A stretch of 64,000 nucleotides of DNA. Source: Fremontodendron californicum. Taxonomy: Eukaryota > Streptophyta > Magnoliopsida > Malvales > Malvaceae. This document shows, one piece after another, positions 36,724 through 49,539 of this stretch. The first letter of the stretch is position 1. Each line of letters starts with the position of its first letter. Under the pieces are notes generated by a model. It made no database searches. It was not told the DNA's origin and saw only the letters and a program-made list of their open reading frames with translations. The DNA lies in the NCBI GenBank assembly GCA_030761205.1, contig JAULJL010000025.1, positions 8,747,501 through 8,811,500 on the forward strand. Reading direction: 5' to 3'. Both the position numbers and the translations under genes were made by a program.

Positions 36724-38180
36724 CGTTTACATGATTATCCAGTGGGAAAAAGGCTTAATACGTTGTTATATAATTATTGATTCATTTCTCACTGTTTTTT
36801 CTTTTGCATTCTCCATTAGCATATTATAATTCTGAAGGCTAAGAGATTCTTATACAAAGACTTTTAAGGCTCTATCACCTCCACAAATGAAATGTATTTT
36901 ATTTCACACTGAATTGTTTTTGACAACTAAAGGCACCAACCTAGCATAGTCGCATCTACAAAGAACTACTCTGTATGTTCAATTGAAATCATTTGAAAAA
37001 TATGTATATTAACAAGGGCATTATAACTTGATTTCAACAATGTTTTGCTTTGAGCTTTTTTCACCTCTTTCTTCGGAATAATAATTTGTTTTACCCAATT
37101 TTTATTTTCTCTGCTATAGAACCTTTAAGGCACAAAGCATTAGACAGCTAAATGGGTGGTTTCACTGGCAAGCTTATAAGCCTTTATGTGACAACAAGTG
37201 ATCATGAGTTCATGACTTATTGATGGAGAATCGTTTAGGCCTTTTATTTTATTAGCTTTATTTTTAATTAGGATTATTATTGGTATTTTGCGTTTTGTCT
37301 TCTACAACACTTACACTTCATAAGGAAGAAAAATTCTTATTTCTTTCTATTCTGAACCCTACAACCTAAGCTAATAGAATACAAGTCCATGCATATTGCT
37401 AGAAGGAGATAGGAGCCTTCCTCCATTTTCTTATCAATAGTTGCTAAATGATCAAGAAAAAGTTATGAAATGGTTAATCATCCAGTGAAACTAATTAATT
37501 AATCAACAATATAGTCCATTTTGTTTGGCTGGAAAAAGAAAAAGATAACCTTCTTGTTTGAAGAATTCAGCTATTAAAATGTACCTTTACTTGTTGCTCC
37601 TCAAGCGACAAAAACACCAATTTCCATCATTAATTTGCTTAAAAACAAAATGAGAGGAAAAAAGAAAAAACAACAGAATTGCTAAAACCCATCACCAAAA
37701 TATACACAAAAATGGAAGAAAAGAGCTTTCCTACCAAAAAGGAAACAAATTTACATTGTATTCCTCACTAAGATGCAAAAAAAAAAAAAAAAACTTACAA
37801 CAGAAGTGGGTATGGTAGCTTGCCCTCTAGTACAAAAAGGTTGACTCTTGCAAAAAGCTGGGCAGTTTCCATAATAAAGACTTGGACCATAATCTGTAGC
37901 CTGTTAACATGAATCCACAACCTGCAAAAATCTCTAACAAATTTGGTGGCGAATAGAAAGGGTGAAAGTGTTTTTTTTTTCTTCTTTTCAGATCAGGGTT
38001 TTTTGAGAGGGAAATTTATTTTTAAGGGTTTGTTTCAATCGGGATTAGGGTTTCAACTCTCCCTTTTTCATCTTTGTTTCACCGGGTTAACCGATTATTT
38101 TATTTCTTTTTTTTTCTTCATTTCAACAATTTAGATGAACCAATTTTAATCTAACGACCAAAATTCTTTTAAGTTGATGG
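36724..38180. other. Intergenic sequence
   Basis: No gene recognised. A T-rich block at 37950-38150 is related to ~32390-32570 (shared CATTTCAACAATTTAGATGA and TCTAACGACCAA-type stretches), so a diverged repeat lies on either side of the broken gene region. Confidence 0.4.
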
Positions 38181-38694
38181 GAAGCTTTCCAAGTGAATTT
38201 TTTCAAAAATTAAGATGAACACAAATAAACATGAAATATCGCAATTTTTTTTCCTCTATTAGGATTTGATGAAAAATTTAGGTGTCATATATAGCGTGAC
38301 ACAATTTTTGATAAATACAAAAAAAGTCACATATTCTAAAAATGAATGTTTATCAAATAAGTGACAAAATATAGATTTTGTCACGTAAAAGTACGAATTT
38401 ATAACATAAAATTAATACGCCGCTAAATAAATTGCACTAATTCTTAAATTTTATCTATGACAAAATATGAATCGTTATAAAAAAATTTCCTCCATTATAA
38501 TTTGGTGGGAAAATTTGGCGTCATACTTTGTGCGATGAAAATTTATAATAAAGATAAAAAAATGTCACCATAATAAAAATGGTAATTAAATTAATGACGT
38601 TATCTTAATTTTGTCACTTCAAGATATGAATTTGTGACATAACAAAGACAAGTCACTAAATAAATTATCACAACTAACTAAATTTTTTGTAGTG
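38181..38694. mobile_element. CACTA-like terminal region with TGAC-type subterminal repeats
   Basis: Ends CTAAATTTTTTGTAGTG at 38694, a CACTA-type terminus reversed. Inside are many short repeats of TGTCAC/GTGACAAAAT in both orientations. The left terminus is not clear. Non-coding. Confidence 0.6.
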
Positions 38695-40340
38695 AATATC
38701 TTATCATGTTATATATAATAAATTAATCTCTTATCCTTATACATGTTATTTAGAATAAACGTGATGTTTTTAATTTCAAAATTATAATCTCTTATCATAT
38801 GATTTAGATTAGTTTTTTCAATAGTCATAATATTGATCCGTTTAACAATACTTGTTACTAATTTCATAAAAAATAGATAATTTTTTTATTTTATTGTGAA
38901 GAGTTACAAAAATATATATATATATATACACACATATATAATCATATGCAAATATTAATATAATAAGAATTATATATTATACAAAAATAATATATGTCAG
39001 TACGTCAATATATTAAGAATTGCATCTTTACTTATTATAAAATATTTATTAATTTAATTTCATAATTATGTTTAGAATTTTAAAATATTTAGCATAATTA
39101 ACTAATTTAATTTAATTTCATAATTAATTTATTATTATATTTTTATTTTGAATAAATATGTATTATTATATTTCATTACACTTGATAATTAAACTTTGAA
39201 GCAAACTTCTTAAATCTAATTTAATTTTAGTAGCAAACCATTTCGAGTTCTAAGATTTGTTCACTTGGTAAAACTTAGTATTAAGGGTTCCTTATCAATG
39301 TTCGAACCTTTCAATAAACATAAAATTTTACATATTTTACAAATATTTAAATAGATTCAGGTAATGATTTCAAAAACAAAATAATAACCTATTTATTTTT
39401 AAAAATATTTTTTATTTTTATCTTTCAATAAAATTTTATCAAAATCTGATTCGATCAAACAATTTGTTTAAATTAATCTGATTCTATTTTAAAAATTAAT
39501 AAATTGAATAAAAAAAGACCCAAATTTGAATAACTTGAGTGTCAAACCCGAATTATCCAACCCGAATGATCGAAACCCGAAATGATCCGAACCCAAGATG
39601 ATCCGAACCAGAAGTGACGCGAACCAAAAGTGATCCGAACCCGAATCTGAAACCACCCGAACTCGAAATCGACCCCAATTTTTTAAGATCCGAATTGACC
39701 CAACCCAACCCAAACTCAACCTGACCCGCCCAATTGACAAGTCTAAACTCATCATTTTTCTAGTATTTTAGTCCAAAACGGCACCGGAGCATGCTCTGTG
39801 AGAATCATTTTTATTTGTATCATGAATTAATCGGTAACCAATTTATTAAAAAAAATTATTTAAAAATATAATTAAAACTATAATATTTAGATCATTTATA
39901 TAGTTTTATACTCATAAATTTAAAAAATTATCCACCTCGCTTAACAAGCTAACCACTTAATTTTTTTTCTTTTTCTAAAATATTTTTTCACATTTTTTCC
40001 ACCCACACAATAAATATACATGTTTCTAGAATAAATTATAAAAGATACAATTATGTATTTGGAAAAAATTGCATTTTAGCTTTGAGAGTTTTGAATAAGG
40101 TATACTGCTTAGTAAAAAATATATATCTTTTATATATTGAGTGATAAATAGAATAAATATGCATATATTTTTTATTAAAATTGTTAATAATCTTATTTCA
40201 ATATCTTAGAAAAAATTATTTAATGGGGTTAATATCTCATCATTATAGTTATGATCAATCCATTAAAAGTTTGTTAATTGCAAAATTTAAATGGAAATGA
40301 AGAGCGATGACTTGATATTATAAAGTACGCAAATTTTTTT
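38695..40340. other. AT-rich intergenic sequence with a short minisatellite
   Basis: No gene. An (AT)n run lies near 38915-38930. The block 39530-39735 is a degenerate minisatellite built on ATGATCCGAACCCGAA, ending CCTGACCCGCCCAATTGACA. Such CCGAACCC-type blocks are common in plant DNA transposon remnants. The 88-codon minus-strand frame over it is a product of the repeat. Confidence 0.55.
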
Positions 40341-41578
40341 GGGTTAAATAAAAAAATGGTACTTGTACTATATCATTTTTTTTTTCACTTTGATACTTAA
40401 AGAATTTTTATTCTTAATCGGGTATCTGCACTATAATTTCGTCAAAAAAATTAGTATCTTGCACTAACATTGTTAAATAAATGGTGATGTGGCAAATAAC
40501 ATCCAATGAGATCATGACATGTGGCAAAAATATAATGTCAATGCTAGCTCTATGATGTCACGTCAAAATTATAAAAAAAAAAAAGAATTATAAAAGTCAA
40601 AATAAAATAAAAATATCTAAAAAATTCAAATTTTTTATAAAAAATTTAGGAAATTCAAAAAAATAAAAAAAATCTAAAAAATTTAAAATATATTTACAAA
40701 AATCAAAAAACTAAAAAAACTAAAAATTTATATATATTTTTAAAATTTTGTAAAAAAGGAAATTGAAAATTAAAAAAAGAAAAAAAAATCTGAAAAAAAA
40801 AAGAAGAGGAAAAGAAAGGGAGGCAGGAGGGCCGACCAGCCTTGGGCCGAAGAGATCGATGACTGCCAGGCCAAAAAAGAGAGGGAAAGAGGGAGAGAAG
40901 AGCAGGGGGAGGTCGGTCAGGCTATGGCCGGCCGATGCCTCCCCCTCCCCTTCTCTCATTCTTTTCCCATCTATCTCTTTTAATTTTATTTTTCAAAAAT
41001 TTTTCAATTTTGAAAAATTAAAAAAATTTAAAGTTTTATAAATTTTATAATTTTTTTTTAATTCTATAAAAAAAAAATTTAACTTTTAATTCAAAAAATT
41101 AAAAAAATAAAAGTTCCAAAATATTGAGTTTAAAATACTTTTGAAAATTTCTATTTTTTATAAAAAAATTCATTATATATTTTTAAAATTTTCAGATTTT
41201 TAAATAAGTGAATTTAAAAAAATAATTTTTATTTTTTTAAAATTTTCTGTTTTATTTTGATTTTTTATAATTTATTTTGAATTTTTTGAATTTTTTTATA
41301 AATATTTTAATTTTTTAGATTTTTTTTTGAAATTTTATAATTTGTTTCTATTTTTTTTTCTCTTAATAATGAAGTGGCTAGCATTGATGTGGCATTTTTT
41401 TTGCCACGTGTCATGACATCATTGGATGTTAATGCCATATCATCCATTTATTTAGCATCGTTAGTGCAAAGTACTAACTTGTTTGACAAAATTATATTAC
41501 AGGTACCCGATCAAAAACAAAAAATTTTTAAGTAGTAAAGTAGCAAAAGTGGTATAGTACAAGGACAATTTTTTTAAT
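40341..41578. mobile_element. Long-TIR foldback (Mutator-like) element
   Basis: The two ends are inverted copies: the left reads AAAAAAATGGTACTTGTACT, and the right, reverse-complemented, reads AAAAAAATTGTCCTTGTACT. The pairing continues through GGTGATGTGGCA and CATGACATGTGGC blocks, so each arm exceeds 200 bp. The centre (40800-40965) is a GC- and purine-rich block unlike the arms. No transposase. The right end directly abuts the Helitron-like copy, which hides any target duplication. Confidence 0.75.
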
Positions 41579-41583
41579 TAAAT

Positions 41584-42726
41584 TATAATTCTTCTCCCGC
41601 TTCGCTAGGAGAATTTTTTTAATATTTATAAAATTTTAATTAAACTAACAGTCATAAATAAATTAAAGTTGAATCATATTAAATAATTATCATTTATTTA
41701 AATAATTTTTTATGTTTTAATATCTTAAGCAAATGAATTTAGAGTTAAAATCGAATTGTTATGACAAATTATGCAAAAAAATAAGGGATGAATTGAGACA
41801 CGACACAAATACAATATGAGAAAATAATTAAAACACTACACAGCACGAATACACGAACGTGTCAAAATCTATATAAAACGAATTATTAACATGTAAAAAT
41901 TTATATAAATTTATAATACTTTGAAAAAAAAAACACAAATATGAATACGAACACGAACACGTCATGAATACATAATTTTTTCTCTACTATGACAAATTAT
42001 GCAAATTATATCATGAATTGAGACACGACACGAACATAAAATTTTTTTCTCTAAATTGAATCACAATGACAAACTATGCAAAATATGAATTGAATTGAGA
42101 CATGACACGAAACAACATAGGAAAAATAGTTAAATACAACACGAAAAATAACATGAATATGACACGAATACACGAACGTGTAAAACGAATTATTAACGTG
42201 TAAAAATTTATACAAATTTATAATACTTTGAACAAAAAAAAAAAAAAAAACACGAACATGTCATAAACATACAATTTTTTTTTCTAAATTGAATCACTAT
42301 AACAAATTATGCAAAATATGTCATCAATTGAGACACGACACGAACATACAAATTTTTCTCTAAATTAAATCACAATGGCAAACTATGCAAAATATGAAAT
42401 GAATTGAGACACGACACGAACACAGCATAGGAAAAATAATTAAAACACAACATGAAAAATAACATAAACACTACACGAATACGCAAATGTGATAAAATAT
42501 ACATAAAATGAATTATTAACGTGTAAAAAAAATTATAATATTTTAAATACAAAAAGAAAATAAAATACAAACATATAAACTTTTTTCATCTTTTTTTTTT
42601 TCTTTTTTCTCTTTCTTTCTTTTTCTTTCTTTCTTTATTTTTCTTTCTTTTTTTTTTTCAAAAAAATGACATGTATCGGCATCAAAAGAATTTGTGTATT
42701 ATATATATATATATATATATATTAGA
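41584..42726 (-). mobile_element. Second Helitron-like copy, inverted
   Basis: Reverse complement of the 4904-6045 type. On the minus strand it starts TCTAATATATATAT, has CATGTCATTTTTTTT and a purine tract (42585-42655 on plus, CTTT-rich), about three ~315-bp units, then a hairpin CTCCTAGCGAAGCGGGAG and AAGAATT. The expected CTAG end has become ATAA. Length ~1.14 kb, the same as the first copy. Confidence 0.55.
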
Positions 42727-43296
42727 TAAGAGCAAGAAAAAAACTTGCTATAGAGAAGATAACTTGCAAGGGAAGAAAAAAGAATGAAGAAATACGTAAC
42801 TCAATCCTTATTAACAGAATTGGTGTCAATATTTAGAAGATTTTGTGAGCCCATATTTGACAGACTCGATGACTTGCAAAATACCAACCGAAGGTCCTCG
42901 TGCCTTGTAGAGAATTTTGTCATTCCTTTCCATCAAAATGCACCCAAGCTATCCTCAAGGTCTTTGGTTTGCCAACCAAAGAATACAATTTTGCTTAAGC
43001 ATGATTAAAGATGTATTCGTAGATGATGATTAAAAATGTATTTAAAAGTAATGAAAGGAATGGAACCCATCATATTGTATAAATAAAGCTGTACATTTTT
43101 TTCTGCCACTCAACGTAATGTAGCAAAAGTATAGGATTGCTGCATAACTTAAAAACATAAATATACGAATAAAATCAGGATATAAAGAATAAAAAAATAT
43201 AAAAATAAACTCTTAAATTTTAACCTTAAGAGTTCAATTGCGTGCCTCCACAACATCTCTATTAATTTATTGACAATAATATTAAAAAAATATTGT
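42727..43296. other. Intergenic sequence with one unassigned frame
   Basis: A 74-codon plus-strand frame (42784-43008) opens MKKYVTQSLLTELVSIFRRF. Its composition is less AT-driven than most frames here, but I see no motif, splice border or neighbour that supports a gene. Nothing else seen. Confidence 0.3.
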
Positions 43297-43907
43297 TACA
43301 ATAAAATCTCGATAAATAAATGTTCGATAAAATAATAATCTCAATTAAAACCTGACACGAGGCAGTGTATTAAAATGATAACCTTGCTAAATGCATAAAA
43401 TAATTATTTTTTTATAATTTTTTAGGGTTCAACAAATATATAAATTAATAATTCCTAAAAAATATATAAAAGTTCATATAATACTATGAGAAAATTTTCA
43501 CTCAACAATTTTTACCTTCTCATTTAAACTCTTTCTCAAAATATACATATAAAGTTATTTGTTTTTTCTTTGTACCTAAACCAAACTAAACCTCATTCTT
43601 AATTTTCTGTAATACACAGACCACACTCGGTACATTCTTTTCATGTTGTAGCAAGTAGTTTTCTATGTAAATTTTAATTATTGACTCTATCTAATTTTTT
43701 TATTTATAATTCATTCATTGATCTTAGTAAAAGAAAATAATAATAAACATGTATAAGGATTGAAAATATAAAATTCTTTATAAATTAATAAATATTAATT
43801 TATCGATAAATGAATAATTTATTCATTTATCAATAATTAAATAACTTCTTTAAAATAATACTTTTTTCTTAGTCTGAATAGTATTATTTTATAGGGATTT
43901 TATTGTA
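43297..43907. mobile_element. TIR element (MITE-like)
   Basis: Left end TACAATAAAATCTCGATAAA; right end reverse-complemented TACAATAAAATCCCTATAAA. Inside are GATAAAT/ATTTATC repeats near both ends (CTCGATAAATAAATGTTCG and its counterpart at ~43800). 611 bp, very AT-rich, non-coding. Target duplication not resolved. Confidence 0.7.
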
Positions 43908-44552
43908 CTTTATAGTATAAGATTTGAGTTTTCAACTATAATGATTATAACATTTTTCTATTATCATATCAATAACCTATATCTATAATTTATAATAAAT
44001 ATAAAAGCATGAATGTGAAAACTTTTTTGAACTGACAAAAATAATAATTATTATTCACTATATTTTTAAATTATCATTATAAATATTTTTTATTATTAAT
44101 AAGATTTATCTAATTTATAAGTAATTAATTACATTAAAATACTTTCGTTAAATGAATTAATTTGATCATAAATAAAAATTAAAAGTTTATATGAAATTGT
44201 TTTATCTAAATTTTTTTAATTTTTCACTAACCTTAAAATGTAAATCAATTTATTTGGTATAAATAAAAAAAGGTTAAAATAATAAAATTTATAATAATTT
44301 GATATAATTTGCACATGAAACAAATTTTATATGTTAATGCAAATTTTAGTTAAAATACATTTTATTAATTTTATTAATCTTTAAAATATACAAGTATATA
44401 TTAAAAAAAAATTACAATCATTCACACGTGAACGCATGTTAAAACAAATACTAATTTAACAAAACGAATGGTGTATGGAATGTCAAAAGTGAGAAATTAT
44501 TTTAAACTCTTTCTACCACGTTATTTATAGGTTCAACCAATTAAATCAATCC
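43908..44552. other. AT-rich intergenic sequence
   Basis: Nothing recognisable. It would contain the promoter of the receptor-kinase pseudogene that follows, but no element can be named. Confidence 0.4.
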
Positions 44553-45114
44553 ATGTCAGTTTTTTTTTTTTTTCATGTCATTCTTACATTTGACATAATC
44601 TTCAAATTAACATGCATTTTCCTTATTGTTTCAGTAACCATAGCTATTTTTCAATCTAGAAAACTCAAATCCCAATCTATAAAAGAAGACCCAACAACTT
44701 TATTCCTCCACCGTCACCCTTCCGCAAGTCTCCTCCCTCCTGTTTTCACCTACGAAGAACTCGAATCTTCCACCAACAAATTCGATCAAAGACGCAAAAT
44801 CGGTGACGACGGCTTTAGGTCCGTTTACTTAGGCCAACTCCACGAAATACCTCCACAAAAACAACCAGTCAGGCAAAGCTTTATCAACCAAATAATTTTG
44901 CAATGAAATCTTAATCCTTTCTTCAATTAACCACCCAAATCTCGTTAAACTTCGCGGCTATTGCAGCGACCCCAGAGGGTTACTTTTGGTTTACGATTAT
45001 GTCCCTAATGGAACCCTTGCTGACCACCTTCACGGCCGTCCAAAAACCTCGCTGACGTGGAGAGTGAGGGTTGAAATCGCTTTGCAAACGGCTTTAGCTA
45101 TCAATCTGCAATAG
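44553..45114 (+). pseudogene. LRK10-like receptor kinase, truncated and frameshifted
   Basis: Frame 1 (44553-44906) has a membrane segment (residues ~5-33, IIFKLTCIFLIVSVTIAIF), a short juxtamembrane part, then PVFTYEELESSTNKFDQ and the start of the kinase domain. The glycine loop reads GDDGFRSVYLG where the family has GDGGFGSVYLG. The stretch that should hold the VAVK lysine is lost. A second frame (from about 44896) resumes with CNEILILSSINHPNLVKL, then GLLLVYDYVPNGTLADHLHG and TWRVRVEIALQTALAI, stopping at 45112. The catalytic HRD and DFG segments are absent. This matches plant LRK10L-type (leaf rust 10 locus-like) wall-associated kinases at the cytoplasmic side. It cannot encode an active kinase. 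Confidence 0.88.
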
Positions 45115-46479
45115 GCATCAATCTCATTAGCGGTATAGAACTCCAAATTCTTGTATAGAACTCCAACAGCCTTGCTTGCAACCTTGTCTGAATGTCTGAC
45201 AGATTGATTAACTTGGTGAGTGAAAAATCAATTTGGAGATTTGGAGGCTTATGTTTAAATGTAAGTATGACATGAAAAAAAAAAACTTATATGGATTAAT
45301 TTAATTTTGGGTCTATAAGTGACTGTGGTGAGAAGGGTTTATAAAATAATTTTTTGTCAAAAGTTGTTACAAACTTAAATTTATGTAAGAAATTTATTCA
45401 TTGAAAATTAATATCGAACAATTAAAACAAATTATTCAATTAAATGATTTTAAAAAAAATTTATATACTTGTTTAAAAGTCTGAAATTAAAAAAAAAATA
45501 ACGATATTACTTAAAAGATATGCATTGATGAGCAATATTAAACAATGTAATAATAATAATAATAAAAGCCTGATGATACCAAAACAACTAAAAAAAGCAA
45601 CGCCAACGATAAAAAGGCCTCATGATGCCCCAAAAAACTACTTATTCATGTATACTCCTCTTTTGAGTAACTTGCGTTTGTTTTATTTCATTGCCATTTT
45701 TCTTTGTTCTAAATATTTTATTTTATTTTTTAGTACATAATCAAACTTTAAAATCAAATAGACAAATTAGCCACACAAAAAAAAAAAACACCATATAAAA
45801 AAAAAATTTGCTTTTAAATTTGGTGATTGTTTATATTTTGAAAATTTTATATTATATATTTTTTTCAACTTTTATAACATATACATGAATCATTTTTATT
45901 TTACCTGTTTATTCACCATATATAAGTTTTGGCATCCATGATCTAAATCTAAAAATAAAAAAAACAAAAAAGAATATGATTAATTCATATTTACTTATTA
46001 CAATACTTAAAACATAATGGCTATAATAGGATTAATCCATTTTGCAAAAAAGAAAAAAAAAAAAGATAAGAGCATCTTTTTACATGTTGTTGGGAATCAA
46101 ATACTTGATGCAAATGTACACAAAGAATTATGGTATATAATTCAGAGAAAACATGAAAATACTTTAAAAGTAATCTTGTGTGCCATTTGACAAAAACATT
46201 ATTTAATTTATTAAATATATTTAACTTAAATTATTTAACTTCTTTTCTCTCAATTTATGTTTATGAAAATATTTTTCAAAAACCTTGAACTAAACAAAAT
46301 TTACTTGAATACTAATTCAATTAAGATTTATTGAATTAAAATTTTTAATATAATTAAAACAATTTTAATTAGACTCTTAACATTTAGGAAAATTTATAAA
46401 ACATGGAAATTTCCTAAAATAATTTAGGAAACCAAAGATTTTTTAACCATTTAAAAATGTTCTCAACATTCTAAATTCA
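45115..46479. other. AT-rich intergenic sequence
   Basis: No gene recognised. A 71-codon frame at 45525-45740 begins in an (AAT)n run and is not credible as a gene. Several poly-A runs occur at ~45775-45810 and 46048-46066. Confidence 0.4.
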
Positions 46480-47058
46480 TCTTGCTTCGGCCAAATTTTT
46501 TTATCTAGTTAACTTAAGCCAATAACAAATGACATGTCTTCTCATTATCACTTGAAGTGGTGAATCCTTTGTGGACTACTCATTTACCTTCGCATGCTTC
46601 ATGCCATACCAAAAGTACCCTATCTAAGCATCTTTTATTAGGAATGCTTCAGATGAAATCAAAGTATGACAATTCATATACAAGATAACCTGACATCACA
46701 AATCAGATGACTACTTATAGTTCTAACACATGAGAGTTTATTCCATAGACACTTGAGTGATATACCAAATGGACTCTCATAGTGATCATGTTCAATGAAC
46801 TTGTTCATCTAACAAGCACCCACATGTTATCCCCAAGTATCTCTATACTTTAACATATGAGATTGGTTTTATACTTCATAAGTATGGAGGCTTAACATGT
46901 ACTAGTCTTTGAGCATTGTTGATGCCCTGTCTTGACAATGACCAGGAACAAGTTTAGGAACATGACTTTGATACATAAAGATCTCATAATTATAACTCTT
47001 CATAATTCCTTTACAAGGTCTTTATGTTCCATTGGCTTCATCTAATAAGTACTAAATA
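46480..47058 (+). repeat. Dispersed repeat family C, copy 2 (left part)
   Basis: Matches 4030-4620 in order and orientation: CTTCGCATGCTTCATGCCAT, TATCCCCAAGTATCTC, TATGGAGGCTTAACATG and TCTTGACAATG. It is interrupted at 47058 by the solo LTR and resumes at 49467. Confidence 0.6.
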
Positions 47059-49461
47059 TGTAACAACCGAGGTTACGTATAATCATGTAAAGTTAAATTC
47101 CAAAAATTTTAAGGACAAACTTGGAAATTGGTAAGAAGTTATAAGTGAAGGAAATAAAGGAAGAAAGGATCAAATTGAACATATTAAAAAGTTTAGGGGC
47201 TTAATGGTTATTTATAAAAAGTTGAGGGACCAATATGCAATTATACCAAAAACAAAAAAATATCTCTTATGTTCATTTTATCTCCCGAAAACACTACAAT
47301 TTTTCATTCAATTCTCCAAGTAGCAGCCGGCTTCCTATCCTCCCTCTCTCAAAATTCTCTTCAAACAACTCCACCAAAATCTCAACAACAATTACATCCA
47401 AGGTTAGTTTCTTGATAAATTCTTCCTTTTCTTTAGATATTCTACTTGAGCATGCTAAGATCTTAGCTCCATAAACATGTTAAGGTATGAAATCCATCTA
47501 TTAATTATGAATTTTACTCAACTTGGAAAGAATTAAAAGGATTTGAAAGCATGAACAAGAAAATGGGAAGAAAATGCAAAACATGGGAAGTTGAGCATGC
47601 TTGCTGTTAGGATTTTCTGGGTTCGGCACATCAGGGTTTGTATTTTTTTTTTAATATTTTTCCCAGAAACTAGACTTCAATATGAGAATTTTGGTTTTTG
47701 AATCACCCAAAACCGATAAGCGGTTAAAAAGATAAAATTCGGTGAAGTTGGCTGTTCTGTGTTGACCCCTGTTTCAGCATAGTTTCGGAATTTATCAAAT
47801 TTGATCAAAATTATGTTCTAATTGTATAAGTTAGTTATTTTCTTCATAAATTAGACATATTGGTTGAAATAAACCAATTGGAATTACTTTCAAATTCCTT
47901 ACCAAACTCAAGTTATGATTTTCTAATCTAACTTGATATTAAGGAATTTATTGCTTAAGAGAAATATAGTACCAAAGGATGGTTATGGATTATGAAAATC
48001 TCTAAGGCATGGAATACTAGAAAGGAATTTGATAAGGACATGATTATGGAGTTGAATTATGAGAAAATGATTATGGAAATGATATTAAAAAAATTAAGGA
48101 TATGTTGTTTTGAGTATGAGAAATTAGTATTGACTATGGGGTCGATTAATGGGACTTAAGTTGCATTCAAAATTGTGTAATGCTTTGAGCATGTATAGAT
48201 ACTAATTATTGTTAATCTCTAGGCCACGTAGATCTGACGTCACCTGTGGATCCTGAAGTTTCAGGTCGAGGTGTATAGTGAGAGCATCTCAAGGATTGTG
48301 AGTAGACAACAACTATAGTTATTTGAAATTTCTTTAATTATAATTATATTTTTTTTAGCATGATATTTATTTTACGTATTAAAGGTATATCCGATATATA
48401 ATCATATGAATTGATTTGTTATTAAAGTACATATTTTTCAAGAAATATCATATCGAGTAAGTTGGTTGATTTATGAAATATGATTTTACATAAAATTTGA
48501 CGTACATGGTTTTGGCTCCACCTGACTTAATGTATGAGATTATACACTTGATCGGAATACGGGAGCTACGTGCTATGCCTTTGTGGTGGGAGCCACCTCC
48601 AGAGTCCCAATTCTATGATATTAGACTGGGGTATGGGAGCTGCGTGCTACGCCTTTGTGGTGGGAGCCACCTCCAGAGTTCCTATCCCGTTATATTACCT
48701 TTTGGGGGCACATCATAGCGACACATATGCCTTTGGGGCGTCCTATGGTGGTATTGGCCTTTGGGGCCGGCTACTAGTATGCCTACATGGATATTGCCTG
48801 GTTATTTCATGGATGTATTCTTATGCATGACAGTAAGTTGGAGCCTAACTATACGTAACTTGATTTACTTCACAGATTTTATACATTGATTTAATATTAT
48901 AATATTGTTATACATTTGAAAACCTTGTTACGTCTTTGAATTACTCATTATGGTTTTATTATTAATTATTTTGAAAATGTCAATTATGCTTTACAGATTA
49001 CCATTATAGTTTTCACACGCTTTAAATATTGTCTACTCATTGAGATATTCATATATCTCACCTCTTCTTATTTCTCATTTTCAGGACACAGTTAGGTGTC
49101 AGGATTGCTGCCTTCCTCTACTTTCCGCTTCAAGAGGATATTGACGTGGTGGGCATCATATCTAAATTTCTAGAAGATTTGATCTCTTGATGTTTTTATC
49201 TTGTAAACCTTGCTGAGATAGGTTTACTTCTGGATATATTGTATATATTTGAAGATATGAGACAATAGATCAATATGTTTTGATTTGAGCATAAATTGAT
49301 CATGGATAATTTTTGAATATGTATGGATATATGTGATAATAGTATTGAGGAATATTGCTGGTTGAGGATATGAATTGAGTGTTATTTGCAGGAGGGTTAT
49401 AGTTGAGATAGAAAGGAAACTCTACCGGATTTTAGGTAGATTATCCGGACAGGGTGTTACA
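47059..49461. mobile_element. Solo LTR of a Ty3-gypsy chromovirus-like element
   Basis: Starts TGTAACAACCGAGG and ends GGACAGGGTGTTACA, with TG...CA and inverted TGTAACA/TGTTACA tips. The perfect 5-bp target duplication AAATA flanks it (47054-47058 and 49462-49466). At 2403 bp it has no PBS, coding region or second LTR, so it is what remains after recombination between two LTRs. A GAGCCACCTCCAGAGT-containing unit is duplicated inside (48560-48690). That motif and the TGTAACA ends resemble Tekay/Del-type LTRs; the lineage is my inference. Confidence 0.88.
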
Positions 49462-49539
49462 AAATAACTCTTTATTTGTTTACTAAGGATGAAGGAAAAC
49501 CATTATCACTTATTATATAAATGATTAGTATGCATAAAT

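Noticed and set aside
42784..43008. 74-codon plus-strand gene
   Set aside because: No motif, splice site or upstream element supports it; left as an unassigned frame.
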